Shown here: piece by piece, positions 1 through 8,017 of the stretch
How the letters are laid out: each line of letters opens with the position of its first letter
Position numbering within the stretch: the first letter of the stretch is position 1
NCBI GenBank assembly: GCA_018333895.1
Contig: JAGXSJ010000090.1
Location: 1 to 52,824, forward strand
Origin: Truepera sp.
GTDB taxonomy: Bacteria > Deinococcota > Deinococci > Deinococcales > Trueperaceae
Direction: 5' to 3'
DNA length: 52,824 nt
Notes under the pieces: generated by a model
Seen by the model: the letters and a program-made list of their open reading frames with translations, nothing else
Told to the model about the DNA's origin: nothing
Database searches by the model: none
Made by a program: the position numbers and the translations under genes

Positions 1-1187
1 TCTCCCACGCCGATGTCTTGCTGCGGCGGCACCACCGCTAGGCAGTCTGCCGTTAGCATCGAGGTCAGCACCCCCGAACTCTGGTTGCCGGTGGAATACG
101 CAATATAGCCGCGATCCGCATCAAAACTTAGCGTGGCGCGGCGGAAAGCCTCCTTGCGACCGGCCCCCTTAAAGGCGCTGCCGGCGGTAGCCACCAACCT
201 GCGCTCCAAGGGCAAGGGCTCCGTCAAACCCAGCGCGGCATGAACCCACGCCTGCGCGATCAACAAAAACACCACCATGCTCGACACCGGATTGCCGGGG
301 AGGCCAAAGACCGGCAGCCCTCCCCACTCGCCAAACAGCGCCGGCCCGCCGGGGCGGATAGCCACCTTCCAGAAGCGCACCGTCCCCTCGTTAAGCAGCA
401 GGTCGCGCACGAAGTCGTAGCTCCCCATCGAGACGCCCCCCGAGGTTAAGAGCAGGTCGAGGCCGCCCGCCTCGCTCACGGCGCGGCGCAACGCCTCGGG
501 GTCATCTACCACGCGCGGCAGCACCACCGGCTCGGCGCCCGCCTGCTGCACCAGCCCTGCTACCGAATAGCTGTTAGAGTTGTACACCTGTCCGTCGCGG
601 ATAACCTGGCCGGGCTCGAGCACCTCGTCGCCGGTAGCCAGGATGCCCACGCGCGGGCGCCGCATGACCGGCAGCTCGGCGTAGCCCATCGCAGCCGCTA
701 CGCCGACCGCCGCCGGGCTGAGGCGCTGTCCGGCCTGAAGATAGACCTCGCCAGCACGCAGATCCTGGCCGCGCGGGCGGATGTCGTCAGGGCTGGCCGC
801 GCGCCTGAGGAGCACATGGTCGCCGTCGCGCTCGGTATCCTCAACCGCTGCGATGGCATCGGCGCCGTACGGCATGGGCGAACCGGTATAGATCCCTACT
901 GCCTGCCCAGGGCCCACCGTACCCGTAAAGACCGCCCCGGCCGGAACATCGCCGACTACCCGCAGGCGCACCGGCCGCTCGGTGCTGGCTCCTTGCGTGT
1001 CCGCCGCTCGACAAGCGTAGCCGTCGAGCGCCGAGTTGTCGCAGCTAGGATGATCTACCCGGCTGGCTAGCGGCTCGGCTAGTGTGCGCCCATAGGCTTC
1101 AAGGAGCGGCACCCGCTCAGAGCCTAACCGCGGCGCCGCCGCACGCACCAGGGCGATGGCCTCATTAATGCTGATCTCGCTTCGCAT
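1..1187 (-). CDS. moeA: Molybdopterin molybdotransferase MoeA (3' end truncated by window edge)
   Basis: Own minus-strand translation from ATG at 1187 (MRSEISINEAIALVRAAAPRLGSERV...): motifs SALDGYA, YTGSPMPYGADA, ILATGDE, LTSGGVSMGSYDF, GLPGNPVSS. Missing from the ORF track because no stop codon lies in the window. Confidence 0.9.
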   Translation of the reverse strand, partial: MRSEISINEAIALVRAAAPRLGSERVPLLEAYGRTLAEPLASRVDHPSCDNSALDGYACRAADTQGASTERPVRLRVVGDVPAGAVFTGTVGPGQAVGIYTGSPMPYGADAIAAVEDTERDGDHVLLRRAASPDDIRPRGQDLRAGEVYLQAGQRLSPAAVGVAAAMGYAELPVMRRPRVGILATGDEVLEPGQVIRDGQVYNSNSYSVAGLVQQAGAEPVVLPRVVDDPEALRRAVSEAGGLDLLLTSGGVSMGSYDFVRDLLLNEGTVRFWKVAIRPGGPALFGEWGGLPVFGLPGNPVSSMVVFLLIAQAWVHAALGLTEPLPLERRLVATAGSAFKGAGRKEAFRRATLSFDADRGYIAYSTGNQSSGVLTSMLTADCLAVVPPQQDIGVG

Positions 1188-1291
1188 AAACCTATGCTAG
1201 CAGGCTAGCCTTGCCAAGTCTTGACCTGAGCGTGCTAAGCTCAAGCGGTGTATTGCGCGATCATTGACTGTGCCATGGCCCAGGGTGCCGG

Positions 1292-2005
1292 ATGATCCAC
1301 GCCCTGCTGCTTGACCTCGACGGCACGCTGCTCGAAAACGAGCCCAGCGCTTTCATGGTGGCCTACTTTGCCGCCGTTAAGCGCTATTTTGCCCCACACT
1401 GCGACACCGATCAGCTCCTTACCGCCATCGGCATCGGCGTACAGGCCATGCTCGCCAACCAGGGCACGGGTACTAACGCCGAGGCCTTTTGGCAGACCGC
1501 CGAGCCGAGGCTACCGGCACCGCGCGCGGCGCTGATGCCCTTGTTCGAAGAGTTCTACGAGCAGGAGTTTGCCACTCTGGCCAGCGTGACCAAGCCGGTA
1601 CCGGGGGCGCTCGAGCTAATTGCCACTGCGCGGCAGGCCGGTCTTAAGCTGGCGGTCGCTACTAACCCGGTCTTCCCCCGCCGCGCTATCGAGCACCGCC
1701 TGGAGTGGGCCGGGCTAGACCCTGCCGATTTTGACCTGATCACCTGCTTTGAGACTATGCACAGCAGCAAACCCCGGCCTGCCTACTTTGCTCAGATAAT
1801 AGACCTGCTCGGGGTAGCGGCCGATGGCGCGGTGATGGCCGGTAACCACCTGTCTGACGACTTGCAGGGGGCTCAGGCGGTAGGCCTCACCACCTTTTTT
1901 GTTGACACCTTCCCCATCGCCGACGCCCCGGTGACCCCTACCGCCCGCGGCTCGCTGCACGACCTGCGCGCCTTTCTGTTCGGGGGTGAGGGGTACAACG
2001 AATAG
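1292..2005 (+). CDS. HAD-family hydrolase
   Basis: LLLDLDGTLLENE N-terminal HAD motif I; later GNHLSDDLQGAQAVGL motif IV. Confidence 0.85.
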   Translation: MIHALLLDLDGTLLENEPSAFMVAYFAAVKRYFAPHCDTDQLLTAIGIGVQAMLANQGTGTNAEAFWQTAEPRLPAPRAALMPLFEEFYEQEFATLASVTKPVPGALELIATARQAGLKLAVATNPVFPRRAIEHRLEWAGLDPADFDLITCFETMHSSKPRPAYFAQIIDLLGVAADGAVMAGNHLSDDLQGAQAVGLTTFFVDTFPIADAPVTPTARGSLHDLRAFLFGGEGYNE

Positions 2006-2024
2006 ACATTAATGAAGCCTAGCC

Positions 2025-2975
2025 CTACATCCGCCGCAGCCGCTCAATCCGCTCCTCGATCGGCGGGTGAGTGGCCAACAACGAGTTGGCATTAAGGCTT
2101 AGCACCGGGTTGATGAAAAACATGTGCCGCACCCCCTCGGAGACCTCCAGCTTGCCACCTCTAAAGTCGCGCAGCTTCTCTAAAGCCCGCGCCAATCCCT
2201 CGGGGTTGCGGGTGATGTAAGCACCGGTAGCGTCGGCCAGAAACTCGCGGCGGCGGCTGACCGCTAGGCGCAGCAGCGAGGCCAGTAGCGGCGCTAGAAT
2301 CAACAGCACCACTAGCAGGATTATGCCGATCACCTGGACCTGCCCCCCACCCCTACTGCTACGGCGGCCCCCAAAGCGCAGCGAGCGCAGCACCAGGTCG
2401 CGCAGCAAGACAATGGCACCCAGAGTCGCGGCCAGCATCGACATCAAGCGGATGTCGTAGTTCTTGATATGCGCCATCTCGTGGGCGACTACCCCCTCGA
2501 GCTCCTGGCGGTCGAGCAGCTTGATCAGGCCGCTGGTTACGGCGATGGCCCCGTGCTCAGGATCGCGGCCGGTGGCAAAGGCGTTGGGCACCGGCGAGTC
2601 GATGACGTAAAGCTTAGGCGCCGGCACCCCCGCGCCGATAGCTACCGCCTCGGTCACGTTGACCAGGTAGCGGTGCTCCTGGACGGTAGCGGGGCGCGCC
2701 CCCGCAGCGGCCAGCGCCATCTTGTCGCTGAACCAGTAGGCAGCAGCGCTCTGCGTTACGGCCAGCGCTGCCGCTATCCCCACAAAAAAGAACGCGCCGC
2801 CAGGGTCAAAAGCCAGCGCCGCCAGATAGCCGATCCCAGCCAGCAAGCCGACCATGAACAGGCTGAGTAGCCACGAAGCGCGGCGATTACTGGCCTGCCA
2901 GTCGAGTAGGCTAATGCGTTGCCCGGTGGCCTGGTCAGTAAAGACATTAGGCAGCTGCGGGCGCTGGTCGTCCAT
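2025..2975 (-). CDS. htpX: HtpX-like membrane zinc metalloprotease
   Basis: VVAHEMAHIKNYDIR zinc motif, N-terminal TM segments, typical HtpX C-terminus (THPPIEERIERLRRM). Confidence 0.92.
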   Translation of the reverse strand: MDDQRPQLPNVFTDQATGQRISLLDWQASNRRASWLLSLFMVGLLAGIGYLAALAFDPGGAFFFVGIAAALAVTQSAAAYWFSDKMALAAAGARPATVQEHRYLVNVTEAVAIGAGVPAPKLYVIDSPVPNAFATGRDPEHGAIAVTSGLIKLLDRQELEGVVAHEMAHIKNYDIRLMSMLAATLGAIVLLRDLVLRSLRFGGRRSSRGGGQVQVIGIILLVVLLILAPLLASLLRLAVSRRREFLADATGAYITRNPEGLARALEKLRDFRGGKLEVSEGVRHMFFINPVLSLNANSLLATHPPIEERIERLRRM

Positions 2976-2977
2976 GG

Positions 2978-3535
2978 TTAAGAAGCTGGGCGAAACGATA
3001 CCTGCGGCACTTCGCGCTCGGTCTCGGGGATCTCCAGATAGACGTGCGGCTTCTTGCCCATCGGCCCGGCTAAGAACACGCCGGGGACAGTCTTAATGGC
3101 GTTGTTGAACTGCAACACAGCGTCGTTGTAAAACTGCCGGGCGTAGGCGATCTTGTTCTCAATCCCGGCGAGCTCCTCTTGCAAGACGCGAAAGTTCTCG
3201 TTGGCCTTTAGCTCCGGGTAGTTCTCGGCGATAGCGAAGACGCTGCGCAAGGCCGCCGTCATCATGTTGGCTGCCTCCGCCTGTTCGTCGATGCTGCCGG
3301 CACGCAGCATCCGCTCACGCGACTCGGCCACCCGAGTAAAGACCTCCTTCTCGTGGGCCGCGTAGCCCTTAACGGTTTCGACCAAGTTAGGAACTAAGTC
3401 GGTGCGGCGCTTAAGCTGCACGTCGATCTGGCTCCAGGCGTTCTGGTAGCGGTTCTCCAGGGTGACGATGCGGTTGTAGAGATAGACAGCGTAAAGCGCT
3501 AGCGCCACCAGGATGATGAGGACGATCCAACCCAT
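2978..3535 (-). CDS. lemA: LemA family protein
   Basis: N-terminal TM then YNRIVTLENRYQNAWSQIDVQLKRRTDLVPNLVETVKGYAAHEKEVF; adjacent to htpX. Confidence 0.92.
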   Translation of the reverse strand: MGWIVLIILVALALYAVYLYNRIVTLENRYQNAWSQIDVQLKRRTDLVPNLVETVKGYAAHEKEVFTRVAESRERMLRAGSIDEQAEAANMMTAALRSVFAIAENYPELKANENFRVLQEELAGIENKIAYARQFYNDAVLQFNNAIKTVPGVFLAGPMGKKPHVYLEIPETEREVPQVSFRPAS

Positions 3536-3554
3536 AACACCTCCTGGCGTTATC

Positions 3555-4679
3555 TTACTGCAAGGGCGTGACCTTGGCGGTCATAGCAGCCTCAACTCGT
3601 TGGCGCTCGCTGATGACTCCACCGCCTAGCAGGCGGCTCCCCTGATATAGCACCGCCGATTGACCGATGGTGACGGCAAACAGCGGTTCGTCAAAGCGCA
3701 GCGCAAAGCGGTCGCCGGGCAGCAGCTCCAGGCTGGCCGCCACCGGGCGCTGGCGGTAGCGCACCTGGGCCCACACCCGCGACGGCAGGCCGGCCTCTTC
3801 GAGTAGGAAGTTGCTGCGCTCGGCCACCAAGCTGCTCCACTGGCACTGCTCACGGGTGCCGACTACCACCGCGTTCTCCTTGCCGCGCAGGTCGATCACG
3901 TAGCGCTCAAGGTGCGACTTATAGAGCCCGAGACCTTTGCGCTGGCCGATGGTGTAGAACTGCACCCCCTGGTGCCGACCGATCTCGCGGTAGCCATCAG
4001 CAGCATCCAGAACCGGCCCCGGGCGCGCCTCGCTGTTCTGGTGCAGATAGTCCTTGACGGTAGTGGCGATGAAGCACAGGCCGTGCGAGGACGGTTTCTG
4101 GGCGGTCACAAAACCCCGCTTCGCCGCCCAGTCACGCACCTGCGCTTTGGTCAGTTCACCAATCGGGAACAGCAAGCGGGGCAACACCTGGCGTGGCAGC
4201 GCCCACAGGAAGTAAGTCTGATCCTTTTCATCATCGTCGCCGCGGTGCAGCTCTACCCCGTGCGGCCCCTCCACACGGCGCACGTAGTGACCGGTGGCCA
4301 GATAGCTACAGCTCAGCATCTCGGCCTTCTTAAGGAGGCTACCGAACTTGATCTGGCGATTACACCAGACGCACGGATTGGGCGTCTCGCCGCGCAGGTA
4401 GCTGGGGACGAACGGATCGATGACAACCTCGTTGAACTGCTCGCGGGCATCGAGCAAGTAAAAAGGTAGCTTTAGCGCATCAGCCACCTGCCGGGCGTCA
4501 TAGGCGGCGTCAGGGCTGCAACAGCGATCGAAGGCTCCGCAGGGCCGATCATCGGGCCAGAAGCGGAGCATCGCCCCGGTTACCGCAAACCCCTGCTCTT
4601 GGAGAATGGCTGCGGCCAGCGAGGAGTCCACCCCGCCCGACATAGCGCAGAGCACACTGGGGCTATGGGCAACACTCAC
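3555..4679 (-). CDS. mnmA: tRNA-specific 2-thiouridylase MnmA
   Basis: AMSGGVDSSLAAAIL PP-loop, NPCVWCNRQIKFG, GQRKGLGL, SSHGLCFI. Confidence 0.93.
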   Translation of the reverse strand: MSVAHSPSVLCAMSGGVDSSLAAAILQEQGFAVTGAMLRFWPDDRPCGAFDRCCSPDAAYDARQVADALKLPFYLLDAREQFNEVVIDPFVPSYLRGETPNPCVWCNRQIKFGSLLKKAEMLSCSYLATGHYVRRVEGPHGVELHRGDDDEKDQTYFLWALPRQVLPRLLFPIGELTKAQVRDWAAKRGFVTAQKPSSHGLCFIATTVKDYLHQNSEARPGPVLDAADGYREIGRHQGVQFYTIGQRKGLGLYKSHLERYVIDLRGKENAVVVGTREQCQWSSLVAERSNFLLEEAGLPSRVWAQVRYRQRPVAASLELLPGDRFALRFDEPLFAVTIGQSAVLYQGSRLLGGGVISERQRVEAAMTAKVTPLQ

Positions 4680-4742
4680 AACGCGACAGTCTAGCCGTGC
4701 GGGTAGGCGGCGTGCAACAAGGCAGGCTACTAATGCTCCCTC

Positions 4743-5243
4743 TCATGTGCCGTCAACCTCGCGCTGCCGTTTGAGCTTTCTCTCCAAGAACTCGCGGTCT
4801 AGCACATCTTTGGCCCTGACCGTTTGCTTGAGCCGCAAGAGAAGCTCGGCGGACGGCATCGGGATAGCGACCCCCCGCAGGTCAAAAAAGATGATCTCTT
4901 CGGCGGCTTCCTCATAAGTGACGCCACAAGCTTCTTTCATCAGATCCACCACGAAGGCGTCAGCCACACGGATAACCGCATACCTCTCGAGGTCACCTAC
5001 TTCGATCCCAGTGGCCGCCTTATCCGGCAAGCTTAACAGCGCGGCTTTAACCTTGGCTTGGTTTTCGAAGCTGGCGTCGATAAGGAGATCGATGTCTTCG
5101 GTGGCCCTCACTAAGCCGTGTTGGTTCACGGCCATCCCCCCGATGACCACATACCTTGCTCCCAGGCGATTGAGCTCACGGCAGAGATAGATGAGGTCTT
5201 CGGTAGTTGGTGGGCGGGACTCTAGCGCGTCCTCATTGCCCAT
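4743..5243 (-). CDS. Nucleotidyltransferase-like protein (DUF6036/AbiEii-like)
   Basis: GARYVVIGGMAVNQHGLVRATEDIDLLID. Likely start ATG at 5243, since the 5507 start runs through an overlapping upstream gene. Confidence 0.65.
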   Translation of the reverse strand: MGNEDALESRPPTTEDLIYLCRELNRLGARYVVIGGMAVNQHGLVRATEDIDLLIDASFENQAKVKAALLSLPDKAATGIEVGDLERYAVIRVADAFVVDLMKEACGVTYEEAAEEIIFFDLRGVAIPMPSAELLLRLKQTVRAKDVLDREFLERKLKRQREVDGT

Positions 5244-5428
5244 TCCCAAGCTTCTTTCTCTGCAAAGCTGCGAAACTTGTAAACCCCCTTGGGGAAGAAG
5301 GGCTGATTGCCGCGTAGCTCGATGACGAGCTTGAAGAGGTTGTTGGCTGCTTCGAGCCCGCCGGAAGAGGGTTTTCTGCGCCCCACTACCTTCATCTTGG
5401 GTTTCTGGCACGACGCTGCCATGCTCAT
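5222..5428 (-). CDS. Small hypothetical protein, overlapping partner of the nucleotidyltransferase
   Basis: 68-aa ORF (...GNQPFFPKGVYKFRSFAEKEAWEWAMRTR) overlapping the next gene by ~22 bp on the same strand. Confidence 0.5.
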   Translation of the reverse strand: MSMAASCQKPKMKVVGRRKPSSGGLEAANNLFKLVIELRGNQPFFPKGVYKFRSFAEKEAWEWAMRTR

Positions 5429-5532
5429 ACGATAGCATGCGGCCTATCACCTGGGCGCCATGCGGCCACTGCGCCCACTCGCCACGAAACGTGACGCTGC
5501 GCAACAAGGTAGACTACCAGGGGAGGTCGACT

Positions 5533-5883
5533 GTGAAAGCCACGCAAATCTTTCAACTACTACTGGTGCTGGCCGCTGCCGGCTATCTGCTCTGGTTCCA
5601 TAGCGTCAATCCGGCCGAAGTCCGCCTACCGCTGTTCGCCTCGCTCCCCCCGGCGCTAGTGGTGCTAGCCGCGATGCTGCTGGTCTGGCTGTTTACTTGG
5701 CTCTTGCTGCAAGGGGGCCTCTGGGGGCTAAAGCGCGAAAACCGAAAGCTCAAGAACCAACTAGCCGAGTTAGAGAGCAAGCTAGCCGTCAAGAATGTCC
5801 ATCAGCCCCCCTTGACCCCGGTCATTCCCGACCGCAGCGACGGTTGGCAGAGCGAGGGCGACCTGGACGAGCGCGGTCGTTAG
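5533..5883 (+). CDS. LapA-domain (DUF1049) membrane protein
   Basis: VKATQIFQLLLVLAAAGYLLWFHSVNPAEVRLPLF..., two TM segments plus coiled coil; GTG start at 5533 preferred over the ORF-track start at 5437. Confidence 0.7.
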   Translation: MKATQIFQLLLVLAAAGYLLWFHSVNPAEVRLPLFASLPPALVVLAAMLLVWLFTWLLLQGGLWGLKRENRKLKNQLAELESKLAVKNVHQPPLTPVIPDRSDGWQSEGDLDERGR

Positions 5884-5904
5884 GAGGCGCCGGTTAACAC
5901 CTTA

Positions 5905-8013
5905 GTGCACTGGCAGCTTCGGCCTGTGGCACCGCTGTCGGCCATCGCCCGGCTGATGCGTGAGCTTAGCATCCCACCGCTGCTGGCGCAGGTGGTGTGG
6001 GGGCGCGGGCTGCAACAAGAGGCGCTGGAGGCACTTACCCCGCCGCTTAAGCTCAGCGCCATCCCGACCTTACCGGAGGCCGCCGCCCGGCTTGAGGCGG
6101 CCATCCGCGCCAAGCGGCGCATCCTGATCCACGGCGACTACGATGCCGACGGTATCAGCGGCACGGCTCTGTTAACCTTAGGCTTGCGGGCGCTCGGCGC
6201 CGAGGTGATACCGTTTATCCCTAACCGGCAGGATGGCTACGGCATCGCGTCTGAGCGGGTACCGGAGCACGCCGAGCGGGCAGCGCTGTTTTTAACTGTG
6301 GACTGCGGCATCAGCAACCTCGAGGAGATTGCCCAGTTACAGGCCCTGGGGGTAGAGGTGATCGTCAGCGACCATCATCACCCCGGCCAGGCCTTGCCCG
6401 ACTGCCTGGTCATCCACCCGGCGCTCTCGCCACTGGCCCGCCAAGGGCTCCCTGAGCTGACCGGCGCCGGGGTGGCTTTTCACCTATTGTGGGCGCTGCA
6501 CGAGCGGCTGGGGCTCGAGCCCCCCCTAGCCTATAGCGACTTAGCAGCCATCGGCACCATCGCCGACGTAGCCCCGCTGCTAGGCGAAAACCGCGCTCTG
6601 GTCAAGGCCGGCCTTATCCGCCTAGCCGACTCGCAGTGGCCGGGGGTACGGGCCGCGGTGGCACAGGCCATCGGTGGGCGGGCGCCAAGCGCGCGCGAGG
6701 TGGCTTTCGTGCTAGCACCGCGCCTAAACGCCGCCGGGCGTCTGGGCGAGGCCGAGGCCGGGCTCGAGCTGTTGATGACCGCCTCCGAGCGCCGAGGCCG
6801 TGAGCTGGCGGCCTACCTCGACATCAAAAACGCCGAGCGCCGCGCCATCCAAGACGCTATGTTCAAGGAGGCGCTGGCGCAGGCCGACCCCGAGGCCCCC
6901 GCTCTGGTGCTCCACAGCGACACCTGGCACCCCGGGGTGATGGGGATTGTGGCCAGCAAGGTGCTGGAGCGCTTCTACAAGCCGGTCTTTATCATCGCCC
7001 AGGGGAAGGGTTCGGTCCGCTCCACGCCGGGCATCTCAGCGGTCGAGGGCTTGGCCTATGCCAGGGCCCACCTCAAGCGCTTCGGCGGGCATTCCCAGGC
7101 CGCCGGTTTCTCGCTTGACAACGCTGCTATCGCGCCGTTTCGCGCCCGCATCTTCGACTACGCGCGGCAGTTCCCTACGCCGCAACCGACGCTTATGATC
7201 GACGCGCTGATCTCGCGTGACGATCTTAACGACGAGCTCTTTCAGGCTATCAAAGGGCTCGAGCCCTACGGCCAGGGCCACCCCCCACCGCTGTTTGCGC
7301 TGACCGCACCCCTGGAGGGTGCCCGCGCCGTGGGCGAAGGTGGCAAGCACCTTCAGCTCAGGCTGGCGGGCCTGCGCGGGGTGGCTTGGCAGCAAGGGCA
7401 TAATGCCGCCATCCTGGCCCCTAACACACCGGTTAACGCTGCTATTCATCTGCACGAGAACCACTGGCAAGAGCGGCGCTCGCTGGAGCTCATCGCTGCC
7501 GCCGTGCGCCCGGCCCAACCGCTAGGCAGCGCCAGCTCGGAACGACCGCTCCGCTACCGCCGGGGCCAGCCGCAAGACCCAGGTGCCTTCACCGCCCTGC
7601 CGCTGAACGACGCTGAGCCGCTAGCGCTCACCGCGCCGCTGCGGGAGCTTGTCAGCCGCCCGGAGGTAATCTTTGCGCTCGACGAGGCCGAACTAGCTAG
7701 GCTGATGCAGCTTGCCGCGCAGTACCCCAGCGTGCATGACCTGCGCCGCGCCTTCGTGGCGCTGTCACGCCGCGACACTCCCCCTTTTAACGGTGTCAGG
7801 GCTGAGCTGTGCCGACGCTGCCTGCTCGAGCTTGAGTTAATCGACCAGCACGGGCGCGCCCGCAACTTAAAGCGCGACCCCTACCGCTCCGAGACGCTGA
7901 TGACAGGGCTGATCGAGCGCTATCTGCTACAGAGCTTTGTCAGCGCCTACCGCTTTGCCGACGACGCCACCTTCGACGAGGCTGTCCGGCGGCTGCTGGG
8001 GATGACATACTGA
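5905..8013 (+). CDS. recJ: Single-stranded-DNA-specific exonuclease RecJ
   Basis: ILIHGDYDADGISGTALL, SDHHHPG, GTIADVAPL, APRLNAAGRLGEA, FGGHSQAAGFSL. Confidence 0.93.
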   Translation: MHWQLRPVAPLSAIARLMRELSIPPLLAQVVWGRGLQQEALEALTPPLKLSAIPTLPEAAARLEAAIRAKRRILIHGDYDADGISGTALLTLGLRALGAEVIPFIPNRQDGYGIASERVPEHAERAALFLTVDCGISNLEEIAQLQALGVEVIVSDHHHPGQALPDCLVIHPALSPLARQGLPELTGAGVAFHLLWALHERLGLEPPLAYSDLAAIGTIADVAPLLGENRALVKAGLIRLADSQWPGVRAAVAQAIGGRAPSAREVAFVLAPRLNAAGRLGEAEAGLELLMTASERRGRELAAYLDIKNAERRAIQDAMFKEALAQADPEAPALVLHSDTWHPGVMGIVASKVLERFYKPVFIIAQGKGSVRSTPGISAVEGLAYARAHLKRFGGHSQAAGFSLDNAAIAPFRARIFDYARQFPTPQPTLMIDALISRDDLNDELFQAIKGLEPYGQGHPPPLFALTAPLEGARAVGEGGKHLQLRLAGLRGVAWQQGHNAAILAPNTPVNAAIHLHENHWQERRSLELIAAAVRPAQPLGSASSERPLRYRRGQPQDPGAFTALPLNDAEPLALTAPLRELVSRPEVIFALDEAELARLMQLAAQYPSVHDLRRAFVALSRRDTPPFNGVRAELCRRCLLELELIDQHGRARNLKRDPYRSETLMTGLIERYLLQSFVSAYRFADDATFDEAVRRLLGMTY

Positions 8014-8017
8014 GACC

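Noticed and set aside
240-1070. Plus-strand ORFs 240-449 and 816-1070
   Set aside because: Antisense to the clear moeA reading frame; arginine/proline-rich GC-driven shadow ORFs.
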